Shown here piece by piece: positions 1 through 9,103 of a stretch of 64,000 nucleotides of DNA (the first letter of the stretch is position 1; each line of letters begins with the position of its first letter). Position numbers and translations under genes: made by a program. Where the stretch lies: contig DJTE01000003.1 in the NCBI GenBank assembly GCA_002439165.1, forward strand, positions 1 through 64,000, in the 5' to 3' direction. The notes under the pieces are model-generated. The model was given only the letters and a program-made list of their open reading frames with translations, ran no database searches and was not told the DNA's origin. The stretch comes from Chryseobacterium indologenes. GTDB lineage: Bacteria; Bacteroidota; Bacteroidia; Flavobacteriales; Weeksellaceae.

Positions 1-446
1 CTAAAAAAGTTTAAACAGGTTCTATATTTATTTAGAATTAATAAAAATAATAAACTAATGATTTTTATCAGATTTTAGATATTAGAAGTATATTATTGAA
101 ATAAATTAACGTATCAGATTAAAAAACAATATATTAATAAAAACAGGTAAGCGAAAGGTTAATACTGCTGCTATTTGAAACTTTGGTCTATACTATAAAT
201 CGGAATTGATTTGAAAAATAAACCGGTATACCTAGTCGTGTAACAAAACCTGATCAATCTGTATGTTCTGCGATATTTTCAAGAAACAATATGATGATTT
301 TCAACAATTTACAACAAAGCTCTTATGTTTCCTGTGAAAATCTGTGGATATTATTTTTGCCACGAATTTTTGAATTGTATTTGTTGCGGATTTTACAGAT
401 TGACTGTATAGGTTTTGGCTAAAGCTGATGGTTTTTATTTTTATTT
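1..446. other. Non-coding left edge of window
   Basis: AT-rich stretch with no convincing coding frame. The first ~29 bases include TTTAAACAGGTTCTA, which matches the right end of the TIR-bounded element at 25458-25744, so another copy may end here. Around 395-415 there is a degenerate form of the CAGATTGA motif that recurs in the array to the right. Nothing else recognisable. Confidence 0.5.
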
Positions 447-1434
447 AGGCGGGCTAAAGCCCACCTCTATTGAATAAATCCTACACATTAAAAGATGTTT
501 ACCGGTATTTTTATCTCGCTGATCCAACAGATTGAGCAGATCTTTTTATTCTGTGAGAAATAGAAATCGCAGATATCTAAAGGCTAATGTGTACTTTTAT
601 ATACTTAGGCGGGCTAAAGCCCACCTCTATTGAATAAATCCTACACATTAAAAGATGTTTACCGGTATTTTTATCTCGCTGATCCAACAGATTGAGCAGA
701 TCTTTTTATTCTGTGAGAAATAGAAATCGCAGATATCTAAAGACTAATGTGTACTTTTATATACTTAGGCGGGCTAAAGCCCACCTCTATTGAATAAATT
801 CTACACATTAAAAGATGTTTACCGGTATTTTTATCTCGCTGATCTAACAGATTGAGCAGATCTTTTATTCTGTGTGAAATAGAAATCGCAGATATCTAAA
901 GGCTAATGTGTACTTTTATATACTTAGGCGGGCTAAAGCCCACCTCTATTGAATAAATCCTACGCATTAAGAGATGTTTACCGGTATTTTCATCTCGCTG
1001 ATCCAATAGATTGAGCAGATCTTTTATTCTGTGAGAAATAGAAATCGCAGATATCTAAAGACTAATGTGTACTTTTATATACTTAGGCGGGCTAAAGCCC
1101 ACCTCTATTGAATAAATCCTATACATTAACAGATGTTTACCGGTATTTTCATCTCGCTGATCCAACAGATTGAGCAGATCTTTTTATTCTGTGAGAAATA
1201 GAAATCGCAGATATCTAAAGGCTAATGTGTACTTTTATATACTTAGGCGGGCTAAAGCCCACCTCTATTGAATAAATCCTACACATTAACAGATGTTTAC
1301 CGGTATTTTTATCTCGCTGATCCAACAGATTGAGCAGATCTTTTATTCTGTGAGAAATAGAAATCGCAGATATCTAAAGGCTAATGTGTACTTTTATATA
1401 CTTAGGCGGACTAAAGCCCACCTCTATTGAATAA
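447..1434. repeat. Tandem array of six ~160-bp units plus a partial seventh
   Basis: The start of each unit (AGGCGGGCTAAAGCCC) appears at 447, 607, 767, 926, 1085, 1245 and 1404, so the period is 159-160 bp. Units are nearly identical, differing by a few substitutions and single-base indels in the T-run before ATTCTGTG. Each holds a short hairpin (GGGCTAAAGCCC) and the core CAGATTGAGCAGATC, which also occurs singly elsewhere in the window. No open frame runs through the array. The near identity suggests recent expansion or homogenisation. Function unknown. Confidence 0.95.
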
Positions 1435-1599
1435 CCCCTACTAACCAACACGAAATTTGTCTCTAAAAAAAACTTTATGGTTTAAAAAAAACATATTTTC
1501 AGGTATGAATTTATGGTCCCTAAAAACAGGAGAGATTACACCAATCTATAATTATGGTGATGACATAGTTTGAATAAAGCTTTAAAAGGCTTATTGTTT
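1435..1599. other. AT-rich spacer between repeat array and first gene
   Basis: No open frame, hairpin or repeat of note. It lies downstream of the minus-strand gene at 1600-2100. No clear intrinsic terminator was found for that gene. Confidence 0.4.
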
Positions 1600-2100
1600 T
1601 TATGCACGTGAAAGCTGATCCAGTTTTTTAAGCAATGTCGGAATTCTGTATGGCCCGTGCATCTGCTCTACTTTTTTCAGAATTTCGTTAGCGTCGGCAC
1701 CTTTCACAGTAAGGAACATGGGAGTTTTACTTTCGCCACGGAAAATAGTCCGGCGCAGGGAATCCGGTGATGCAAACTCATTCTTGGCAATTCCGATAAT
1801 GGGATATTTCTGATCGAGAGCATCGTACAGATAGCCGCCCAGGCCAATTTTCCCATCATTATCAAGCGTAACATAGCCATCCACAATAATGCTGTCACCT
1901 TCTGCTAACGGTATCTGCTTCAGAAGGCTGAGAATGCAGGGAAGTTCTCTTTTATAAAATGCTCCGCTTTCATAGCCGGAGCTGATCTCTGTTTTTTCAG
2001 TAAAAATTCCGGATTCTTTTTCAGAAGTCCAGTCTTCAAATGCAATACATACCGTATTGGCGTGATCCTCATAATAATAGGTATCAAAAGCGTAAATCAT
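1600..2100 (-). CDS. Endonuclease V-like protein (compact, divergent)
   Basis: A 166-residue protein that follows the endonuclease V (Nfi) fold in order: a first strand with D6 where the family has its first catalytic Asp, then YESGAFYKREL with E52 (the YIPG..AFRE region), then IIVDGY with D74 and PIIGIAKNEF (family: PTIGVAKS), and a late D136. All four acidic positions therefore seem kept. It is shorter than typical Nfi (about 220 residues), and the His-Pro-Arg motif that follows the third acidic residue is replaced by LDNDGK. Known family members cut DNA or RNA next to deaminated bases; activity on inosine is uncertain here. It is the last gene of a minus-strand operon with a VOC protein 12 bp upstream and a GNAT enzyme before that. 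The alignment was made by eye. Confidence 0.7.
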   Translation of the reverse strand: MIYAFDTYYYEDHANTVCIAFEDWTSEKESGIFTEKTEISSGYESGAFYKRELPCILSLLKQIPLAEGDSIIVDGYVTLDNDGKIGLGGYLYDALDQKYPIIGIAKNEFASPDSLRRTIFRGESKTPMFLTVKGADANEILKKVEQMHGPYRIPTLLKKLDQLSRA

Positions 2101-2112
2101 TGTATTTTCAAG

Positions 2113-2475
2113 TTAAAAAAATTCACCAAAATGCCACAAAATCCCGGATGGATCATGTACGAAGCATTCTTTTCCCCACTCCATCGTTCTTACAGGAGTA
2201 AGCCTGGATCCTTTATATTTTTCAGTAAAATTCAGAGCCAGAAGTTCTTTGTAAAATCCGTCGGTATTCTCAACTTCCATAAAAATCATGGTATTGTCCA
2301 CCCATTCTTTGGCATAATAGTCCTGAAGGTAAAACCCGGTTTCATCTTTTTTAAACAGGGATAATTTAGGTTCGAGGATGAATTCTTCAAATCCCAGGTC
2401 TCTGTAAAAATTACGGCTTATTTCGAAGTTCTCAGCGCCAATAAACGGGCGGATTGATTTTACATGCTGTTTCAT
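2113..2475 (-). CDS. VOC/glyoxalase-family protein
   Basis: About 120 residues with the pattern of a single VOC (glyoxalase/bleomycin-resistance) module: an N-terminal strand, FYRDLGFEE after the first helix, an FMEVEN strand, and a C-terminal FVHDPSGILWHFGE (family: DPdGnxxel). The start at 2475 is preferred over one nine codons upstream because it gives an ATGA overlap with the stop of the GNAT gene. Such proteins are metal-dependent lyases, dioxygenases or drug-binding proteins; the substrate cannot be told. Similar small VOC proteins are often labelled bleomycin-resistance-like, which would be an over-call here. Confidence 0.8.
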   Translation of the reverse strand: MKQHVKSIRPFIGAENFEISRNFYRDLGFEEFILEPKLSLFKKDETGFYLQDYYAKEWVDNTMIFMEVENTDGFYKELLALNFTEKYKGSRLTPVRTMEWGKECFVHDPSGILWHFGEFF

Positions 2476-2921
2476 CGTGTTCTGTTTTCCCAGGTTGACC
2501 AATCCATTTCAAAACGGATCTCTCCCTTACCATGCATTCCGGTTTCTTTCCAGCCAGACTTCCGGTAAAATATTTCTGCTCTTGTATCAGGGGCTGTTCC
2601 CAGCCAGACCTCTTCCCGGGTCTGAACAAAATACCAGTCTATCATCTCATCGTGAAGCTTTCTTCCGATTCCCAGTTTTTCAAAATCGGGATGAACAAAA
2701 AGTGCCCAGATATTATTTTCTCTGAGATCAACAATTGAAAATCCTGTAATTTCAGAATCAATTTCCGCCACCCAGCCTTTTCCTCTTTTAAAAAGAAAGT
2801 CTTCACAGTCCCGGTCGGTAACCAGTCCCGGATCTGACAGCACATTTTCTTTTACAGAGTTTCTGATACGCTGAATGTGAGGAATATCTCCCGGAACTGC
2901 TTCACGGATCTTTATATTCAT
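2472..2921 (-). CDS. GNAT family N-acetyltransferase
   Basis: 149 residues with the GNAT layout: N-terminal IREAVPGDIPHIQRIR, a central strand ending in LFVHPDFEKLGIGRKL (acetyl-CoA-binding motif A, form xxGxGxK/R), and a C-terminal IFYRKSGWKETG, the usual FYxxxGF/W element. It is the first gene of a three-gene minus-strand operon and its stop overlaps the start of the VOC gene (ATGA). The pairing with VOC and endonuclease V-like proteins gives no clear substrate; small-molecule or protein N-acetylation are both possible. Confidence 0.85.
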   Translation of the reverse strand: MNIKIREAVPGDIPHIQRIRNSVKENVLSDPGLVTDRDCEDFLFKRGKGWVAEIDSEITGFSIVDLRENNIWALFVHPDFEKLGIGRKLHDEMIDWYFVQTREEVWLGTAPDTRAEIFYRKSGWKETGMHGKGEIRFEMDWSTWENRTR

Positions 2922-2983
2922 AAGAATTTATAGGATATTACGAGAGAACACAGAGAAAATATCCCTGTGCTCTCTGTTCTTTA

Positions 2984-4027
2984 TTATTTTTTATCTACAA
3001 CAATTCTTTCTGCCCTGTTGGCTATTTCCCAGGCTGTTGCAAAAACAAGCTGTGTTCTTTTTTCCAGCAAATGATAATCAATTTTGTCAGGATCATCTGT
3101 CGGACGGTGATAATCTTCATGAATTCCATCGAAATAAAAAGCTACCGGAACATTATTCTTGGCAAAGTTATAATGATCTGAACGGTAATACAGCTGCTGG
3201 GGATCATCCGGATCATCATATTTATAGTTCAGTTCAAGATTATTGGTTTTTCTGTTCGCAGCTTCATTAATCACTTTAAGCTGAGAGCTCAGCATTTCGG
3301 AGCCGATCACGTAAACATACTGTTTCCCTCTGTTATCCGGATCATCACGTCCGATCATATCTATATTAAGATCTACTACGGTATTGGCTAACGGAAAGAC
3401 CGGATTGCTGGTATAATACTCTGAACCGAACAGCCCGTGCTCCTCTCCGGTTACATGAAGAAACAGAATTGATCTTTTAGGTCCTTTTCCAGCTTTTTTG
3501 GCTTCCTGGAAAGCTTTTGCAATCTGCATTACGGCTACGGTACCGCTTCCATCGTCATCAGCACCGTTATATACAACACCGTTCTTGGTTCCTACATGGT
3601 CATAATGTGCAGAAATCACTACAATTTCTTCAGGTTTTTCGCTTCCTTCAATAAAGGCCAGAATATTTTCCGAATCCGGAAGATTTCCACCACCTCTTTT
3701 CTTCATAAATTCCGACGGAACCTTCTGATAATAGGACCCAAGTGCTTTCGGATACGATATTCCCAGGCTTTTATAATAGTTAATCATATACTCACCCGCT
3801 TTTTTCTGGCCAGGACTTCCCGTATCTCTTCCCTCCATTTCGTCTGAAGCAATGACATATAAGTTTTTCTTTAATTCATCTGCTTTAATCAACTTATAAG
3901 CAGACAGAAAAGCTTTATCACCTTTAGCAGAAGAGGAAGACTTAGACGGTGCTCCTTCAGCCGTTTTTGACGTTCCGCAGCTTACCAGAACAGCAACAGA
4001 AAATAACGGTATAAGTAGTTTTCTCAT
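2984..4027 (-). CDS. M28 family zinc aminopeptidase, lipoprotein
   Basis: 347 residues. The N-terminus is a lipoprotein signal with lipobox LVSC (Cys17), then a Ser-rich linker, so it is probably anchored to the outer or cytoplasmic membrane facing the periplasm. The peptidase domain shows the M28 ligands in order: AHYDHVG (H141), YNGADDDGSG (D157 or D158), TGEEHG (E195/E196), NIDMIGRD (D223), and a late IHEDYHRPTDD supplying the last His. It should remove N-terminal residues from peptides using two zinc ions. It is transcribed alone and diverges from the aminotransferase at 4264. Length is typical of the family. Confidence 0.92.
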   Translation of the reverse strand: MRKLLIPLFSVAVLVSCGTSKTAEGAPSKSSSSAKGDKAFLSAYKLIKADELKKNLYVIASDEMEGRDTGSPGQKKAGEYMINYYKSLGISYPKALGSYYQKVPSEFMKKRGGGNLPDSENILAFIEGSEKPEEIVVISAHYDHVGTKNGVVYNGADDDGSGTVAVMQIAKAFQEAKKAGKGPKRSILFLHVTGEEHGLFGSEYYTSNPVFPLANTVVDLNIDMIGRDDPDNRGKQYVYVIGSEMLSSQLKVINEAANRKTNNLELNYKYDDPDDPQQLYYRSDHYNFAKNNVPVAFYFDGIHEDYHRPTDDPDKIDYHLLEKRTQLVFATAWEIANRAERIVVDKK

Positions 4028-4263
4028 AAAAAAATTATTTGCCTAAAAATAACAAATTTTATTCAACCAAAATGATAATGCTTATAATTTGCTTTATTTA
4101 TTGGGATTATCATCATATTGACTACCTGTATTCAGTATTCAGCTTTATAAAATTAAGATATAATTAATAAATATCCAAACAAAGAAAACAAATCACAAAA
4201 AACCAACACTTAAAATAAAAATATGATAACATTTTTATTATATTTGAATTAAATACAGAATAG

Positions 4264-5403
4264 ATGGAAAAAATTTACGGATTTACTCATTATTCATTTT
4301 TCACAGAAATGTCTGACCTGGCGGCCAGGCATAAGAGTTTTGATCTTTCCCTGGGGCTTCCCGATTTCGACATTGACAGCCGTCTGAAAACATTTTTAAA
4401 AGAAGCAGCAGATCATGACAGTCATCAGTATGAGCCGCTGGCCGGAAACCCGCTCCTGATCAAAAACATCATACGGTTTAATGCTGCCCGGAAAAACAGT
4501 CTTCTGCTTAAAGACCATGAAGTGACCATTATCCCATGCGCAACCTTTGCTTTACATACCGCACTTAAATCTGTTTTAAACCAGAAAGATGAAGTCATTA
4601 TCATACAGCCCTCCTATTATACCTACGGACCTTCTGTGGTGATGAACGGCGGTATTCCTGTTTATTATGATCTTGATCAGCATTTTGCTGTGGACTGGGA
4701 AAAGTTTCAAAAATGTATCTCTAAAAAAACCAAAGCAATTATTGTTAATTCTCCACAGAATCCTACCGGAAAAATATGGAAGCAACACGACTGGCAACAG
4801 CTCTATGAACTGATAAAAGATCAGGAGATCTATCTGATTTCAGAAGAAATTTATGACACCTACTGTTATGACGGCAACGAACATTACAGCTCATTGCTGC
4901 ATCCCGGGCTAAAAAACAGGACCTTTTGTATTTTTTCTTTCGGGAAAATGTTTCATACTTCCGGCTGGAAGGTAAGCTATCTGGCCGCATCTGAGGATCT
5001 GACGGCAAAATTCAGATGTCACCAGCAGTATATTTCTTATAGCGCCAATGCTCCTGCACAATATGCACTGGCCAGGTACCTTGAGATTTTTGATCCTTCG
5101 GAGAATCAGAGGCTTATGCAGACAAAGAGAGACCTATTCTATGAGATGGCACAGAATACTCCTTTGGAAACCGTTGAGAAAGCGGAAGGAAGCGTTTTTC
5201 AGATCGTTAATTTCAGAAACGTTTCCAAAACCATGACCGATGTGGAATTCTCCAAATGGCTGACTGTTGAAAAGAAGACGGCCTGCCTTCCACTTTCAGC
5301 ATTTTATCATTCGAGACAAAATTCTGATTATATACGGTTCAGTTTTGCCAAAAAGGATGAAGTGATCATTCAGGCAATGGAATATCTGAAAAAGAATCTT
5401 TAA
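4264..5403 (+). CDS. PLP-dependent aminotransferase, methionine aminotransferase (YbdL)-like
   Basis: 379 residues, fold type I class I/II aminotransferase. Visible motifs are HQYEPLAGNPLL near residue 58, NSPQNPTGK near 160 (PLP-site Asn), SEEIYD near 196, and SFGKMFHTSGWKVSYL near 222 with the Schiff-base lysine. The last element closely resembles SFGKTYHxTGWKVGY of YbdL-type methionine aminotransferases, so transamination of methionine or an aromatic amino acid with 2-oxo acids is likely; a kynurenine aminotransferase-like role is the alternative. Single gene, divergent from the M28 peptidase. A TATATTTG at 4239-4246 could be its -7 element, but no clear -33 element is seen. Confidence 0.85.
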   Translation: MEKIYGFTHYSFFTEMSDLAARHKSFDLSLGLPDFDIDSRLKTFLKEAADHDSHQYEPLAGNPLLIKNIIRFNAARKNSLLLKDHEVTIIPCATFALHTALKSVLNQKDEVIIIQPSYYTYGPSVVMNGGIPVYYDLDQHFAVDWEKFQKCISKKTKAIIVNSPQNPTGKIWKQHDWQQLYELIKDQEIYLISEEIYDTYCYDGNEHYSSLLHPGLKNRTFCIFSFGKMFHTSGWKVSYLAASEDLTAKFRCHQQYISYSANAPAQYALARYLEIFDPSENQRLMQTKRDLFYEMAQNTPLETVEKAEGSVFQIVNFRNVSKTMTDVEFSKWLTVEKKTACLPLSAFYHSRQNSDYIRFSFAKKDEVIIQAMEYLKKNL

Positions 5404-5501
5404 TCCCTTTATTCCTCACAAATCTATCCGGACATTTTTCTTTGTCAAATTTTGCAGATTGAGCGGATGATTCTGTTATAAATTTCTTCAAAACCACTAA
5501 A

Positions 5502-5526
5502 AAAGACACCGCAAATGCAGTGTCTT
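5502..5526 (-). terminator. Intrinsic terminator after the membrane pyrophosphatase gene
   Basis: Hairpin AAAGACAC ... GTGTCTTT with a ten-base loop. Read on the minus strand it lies just beyond the stop at 5551 and is followed by a T-rich tract. It may also serve the converging aminotransferase gene. Confidence 0.75.
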
Positions 5527-5550
5527 TCAAAAATATTTTTCTGTTCCGGA

Positions 5551-8286
5551 TTAAAGAGCCAGAACTCTTACATCAATCCTTCTGTTTTTGGCCTTACACT
5601 CATCGGTATCATTAGCTGCACATACAGGATGCTGTGAGCCATATCCTTCTGCTTCCACCCTGTCTGACGAAATTCCCAATTCAAGAAGCTTAAGTTTAGC
5701 TGTCTGGGCTCTCAGATTGGAAAGCTTCAGGTTACTTTCTTCGTTTCCGGTATTGTCTGTGTATCCCCCCAATTTGATTTTAAGATCAGGATAAGCATTC
5801 AGAATCTCTGCAAGACTGTTCAGCTGTACTTCCGATCCTGCTCTCAGATCGCTTGACCCTGTTTCAAAATAAAGGTTTTCAATGGTATACCAGATATTGG
5901 GATCCAGCACAGATTTATCTTTTTTATTTACAGCAGTATAAAGCCGGTATAATTTACTGCCTTCACCCATAGCAATTGTTTTTCCTCCTTTCAGCTTAAT
6001 TTCCTGAACGTTGCCGGTTTCATACACAAAGTCACCGTTTTCATTAAGATGTCCTTTGATTTCTCCCGAAGTAACAGAAACTGACTGAGGATCTGTATGA
6101 ACTGATGTGGTTCCGGCAGCGGATACACCTGTTAAGCTTTCCAGTTTAGCCTTTCTGTTGGCTTCAATCTTATCTTTATGTAATACCGCCAGTGTAGGAG
6201 CAATAACCAATGAAACAATAGACATCAGCTTGATCAGGATATTCATAGAGGGTCCGGAAGTGTCTTTAAACGGATCTCCGACAGTATCTCCGGTTACAGA
6301 AGCTTTATGAGGTTCTGAACCTTTGTAATAGGTCTGTCCGTTGATATCCACTCCTTTTTCAAAGGATTTTTTGGCATTATCCCAGGCTCCCCCGGCATTA
6401 TTCTGGAACATTCCCATCAGAACCCCGCAAACGGTAGCTCCTGCCAGAAAGCCTCCCAATACTTCAGGTCCGAAAATAAACCCGATCAGCAGCGGAGATA
6501 CAATAGCAATTGCTCCGGGAAGCATCATTTTCCTGATAGAGGCATCGGTAGAAATAGCCACACATTTTTCATATTCAGGCTGTGCTTTTCCTTCCAGGAT
6601 TCCCGGAATTTCCCGGAACTGTCTTCTTACTTCCTCTACCATAGCCATTGCTGCCTGTCCTACTGCTGTAATGGCGAGAGAGGAAAATATGAAAGGAATC
6701 ATCCCTCCAACAAATAGTCCTGCCAGAACATCCGCCCTGTAAATATCGATACCGTCGATGCCTGCAATTCCAACAAAAGCTGCAAATAGCGCGAGTGCCG
6801 TTAATGCTGCAGAGGCAATTGCAAATCCTTTCCCGGTAGCAGCGGTTGTATTTCCTACTGCGTCAAGAATATCTGTTTTTTCACGGACTTCTTTCGGCAA
6901 CTCGCTCATTTCGGCAATTCCCCCCGCATTATCAGCAATCGGCCCGAATGCATCAATGGCAAGCTGCATGGCTGTGGTAGCCATCATACCGGCAGCGGCA
7001 ATCGCAACCCCGTAAAGTCCGGCACACAGGTATGAGCCGTAAATCCCTCCTGCAAGTACAATAATCGGAAGCAATGTAGACTCCATGCCCACGGAAAGAC
7101 CGCCGATAATATTGGTTGCATGCCCGGTGGAAGACTGTCTCACAATACTGGAAACCGGTCTTTTACCCATGGCAGTATAATATTCTGTAATGATACTCAT
7201 TAAGGTCCCTACAACCAATCCTACCATAATGGCCCCGAAAACACCCATTTTGGTAAATTCGTGTCCTCTGAGAACCATCGTTTCCGGAAGTGTATAGGTT
7301 ACTAAAAAATAAGAGGCTATGGCCGTGATTACGATACTTCCCCAGTTCCCCAGATTCAGGGCATTCTGAACAGAAGACGTAGATGAACCTTCATTATCAT
7401 TGATTCTTACGAATAAGGTTCCTATCATAGAAAATATAATTCCTGTTCCTGCAATAAGCATTGGCAGAAGAATCGGGGCAAATCCACCGAAAGCATCATC
7501 AGAAATGGTTTCTCTTCCCAAGACCATCGTTGCCAGCACGGTTGCTACATAAGATCCGAAGAGGTCTGCCCCCATTCCTGCTACATCTCCCACATTATCT
7601 CCCACATTATCTGCAATGGTAGCCGGGTTTCTCGGATCATCTTCGGGAATTCCCGCTTCTACTTTTCCAACCAGGTCAGCTCCAACATCTGCTGCTTTTG
7701 TATAGATACCTCCTCCCACTCTGGCAAAAAGAGCAATAGATTCTGCACCTAAAGAAAACCCGGTGAGAATCTCAATGGTCCGTTCCATTTCATGGGAATC
7801 TACGGTGGCTTCCGGAGCAAAGATCTGCTTAATGATCAGGAACAGAGCACCCAGTCCTAAAACAGCAAGTCCCGCTACTCCCATTCCCATAACGGAACCT
7901 CCGGTAAAGGAAACTTTAAGGGCTTTCGATAAGGATGTCTTTGCAGCTTCTGCGGTCCTCACATTAGCTTTGGTAGCGATCTTCATTCCAATAAATCCTG
8001 CCAGAGCTGAAAATACAGCACCTACGGCAAAAGCAATTCCGATACTCCAGTGAGAGTTGGCATTACTGGAACCCATTACGGCCAGAAGGATGGCCACTAC
8101 TACTACGAAATAGGTTAAAATCTTGTACTCGGCCTTTAGAAAAGCCATCGCACCGTCAGCGATATGTCCGCTGATTGTTTTCATTTTTTCATTTCCGGCA
8201 TTCTGTCTGCTTACCCAATTGCTCTGCAAAAAAGTATACAACAGCGCAACAACACCAAAAATTGGCACTAACACAAATAGATCCAT
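5551..8286 (-). CDS. hppA: Ion-pumping membrane pyrophosphatase (K+-dependent type) fused to an OmpA domain
   Basis: 911 residues. Residues 1 to about 735 form a multi-spanning membrane pyrophosphatase with the family motifs GVGGGIYTKAADVGADLVGK-like (FARVGGGIYTKAADVGADL), EDDPRNPATIADNVGDNVGD, and a late DNAGGAWDNAKK. The segment GNTTAATGKG has Ala where K+-independent enzymes have Lys, which points to the K+-dependent class that pumps Na+ or H+. After a linker of about 60 residues, residues 798-911 form an OmpA-like peptidoglycan-binding domain (LYFETGSSDL, GGYTDNTGN, NLRAQTAK, NRRIDVRV). Both termini of membrane pyrophosphatases are known to face the periplasm, so the added domain could reach the cell wall. 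Soluble pyrophosphatase is encoded just upstream. Confidence 0.95.
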   Translation of the reverse strand: MDLFVLVPIFGVVALLYTFLQSNWVSRQNAGNEKMKTISGHIADGAMAFLKAEYKILTYFVVVVAILLAVMGSSNANSHWSIGIAFAVGAVFSALAGFIGMKIATKANVRTAEAAKTSLSKALKVSFTGGSVMGMGVAGLAVLGLGALFLIIKQIFAPEATVDSHEMERTIEILTGFSLGAESIALFARVGGGIYTKAADVGADLVGKVEAGIPEDDPRNPATIADNVGDNVGDVAGMGADLFGSYVATVLATMVLGRETISDDAFGGFAPILLPMLIAGTGIIFSMIGTLFVRINDNEGSSTSSVQNALNLGNWGSIVITAIASYFLVTYTLPETMVLRGHEFTKMGVFGAIMVGLVVGTLMSIITEYYTAMGKRPVSSIVRQSSTGHATNIIGGLSVGMESTLLPIIVLAGGIYGSYLCAGLYGVAIAAAGMMATTAMQLAIDAFGPIADNAGGIAEMSELPKEVREKTDILDAVGNTTAATGKGFAIASAALTALALFAAFVGIAGIDGIDIYRADVLAGLFVGGMIPFIFSSLAITAVGQAAMAMVEEVRRQFREIPGILEGKAQPEYEKCVAISTDASIRKMMLPGAIAIVSPLLIGFIFGPEVLGGFLAGATVCGVLMGMFQNNAGGAWDNAKKSFEKGVDINGQTYYKGSEPHKASVTGDTVGDPFKDTSGPSMNILIKLMSIVSLVIAPTLAVLHKDKIEANRKAKLESLTGVSAAGTTSVHTDPQSVSVTSGEIKGHLNENGDFVYETGNVQEIKLKGGKTIAMGEGSKLYRLYTAVNKKDKSVLDPNIWYTIENLYFETGSSDLRAGSEVQLNSLAEILNAYPDLKIKLGGYTDNTGNEESNLKLSNLRAQTAKLKLLELGISSDRVEAEGYGSQHPVCAANDTDECKAKNRRIDVRVLAL

Positions 8287-8416
8287 AGTTTAATATTTTT
8301 TTGGTAATAGAAAATTAAATATAATAAATAATTATCACTAAAACGTTAAAAAAAATCAATAGTTTAAAGCCGAAGTGATATGAAGGTATGGAACCGGATC
8401 TCTGTAAACTGCCAAT

Positions 8417-8452
8417 AAAAAAGGATAAACGAAGAATCGTTTACCCTTTTTA
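8417..8452 (-). terminator. Intrinsic terminator after ppa
   Basis: Hairpin built from AAAAGGaTAAACGA and TCGTTTAcCCTTTT with a short loop, directly downstream of the ppa stop on the minus strand. It would separate ppa transcription from the membrane pyrophosphatase gene. Confidence 0.75.
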
Positions 8453-8473
8453 TATGATGAAAATCAGTGGATA

Positions 8474-9085
8474 TTAACCGCCGAATTTATTTGCATAATC
8501 TGTCTGGGAAGCTTTGATCACTTTCTTAGCGTGCTCTGCCCCGTAAATTTCGTGGATTCTGCATTTTGCAGGCTCGTCCGGAAGGTTTTTGTAAGTAAGG
8601 AAGTAGTGCATCAGTCTTTTCACTTCAGCTTCAGGCAGTTCGGAAATATCTCTGAAATGTCCGAAAGCATGGTCTCCGATCATTACGGCAACGATTTTAT
8701 CGTCTGCCTCTCCACCGTCGATCATTTTGAATCCGCCGATTGGAATAGCTTCCATTAACAGTCCTCCTGAGTGAATATTATGTGAGCTTAACACACAAAT
8801 ATCAAGCGGATCATGATCTCCCATAGTTACATCATCAGCACCTGCTTCTACGGCAAGTTTCATTACTTCATTGTGGCAGTATGTTCTCGGTACAAAACCA
8901 TACAGAGCAGGGATAATATTGGAAAATTTCTGAGGCCTGTCTACCTTCAAAAATCCTGTTTCTTTGTCAACTTCATATTTAATGGTATCTGAAGGAACGA
9001 TTTCCACAAATACGTTTACAACATTTGGCGCATCTTCTCCTGCAGTAATTCCGTGCCATGGATGTGCTTTAAAATTTGGAATCAT
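8474..9085 (-). CDS. ppa: Soluble inorganic pyrophosphatase (family I)
   Basis: 203 residues. It carries the family I signature GDHDPLDICVL with the metal-binding aspartates, plus IEIVPSDTIKYEVDK-like (FVEIVPSDTIKYEVDK) and PALYGFVPRTYC near the active site, and a late MHYFLTYKNL. It hydrolyses cytoplasmic pyrophosphate to phosphate with Mg2+, pulling biosynthetic reactions forward. It is preceded at 18 bp by a small membrane protein gene and followed, after a terminator, by the membrane pyrophosphatase, so two different ways of disposing of pyrophosphate are encoded side by side. Confidence 0.96.
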   Translation of the reverse strand: MIPNFKAHPWHGITAGEDAPNVVNVFVEIVPSDTIKYEVDKETGFLKVDRPQKFSNIIPALYGFVPRTYCHNEVMKLAVEAGADDVTMGDHDPLDICVLSSHNIHSGGLLMEAIPIGGFKMIDGGEADDKIVAVMIGDHAFGHFRDISELPEAEVKRLMHYFLTYKNLPDEPAKCRIHEIYGAEHAKKVIKASQTDYANKFGG

Positions 9086-9103
9086 TATTTTATCTGTTAT
9101 TTT

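Noticed and set aside
447..1434. Possible CRISPR array
   Set aside because: The repeated unit is ~160 bp with no unique spacers between copies and no cas genes nearby.
6341..8053. Several plus-strand frames of 85-133 codons inside the membrane pyrophosphatase gene
   Set aside because: They are antisense shadows of a long conserved gene and have no family likeness.
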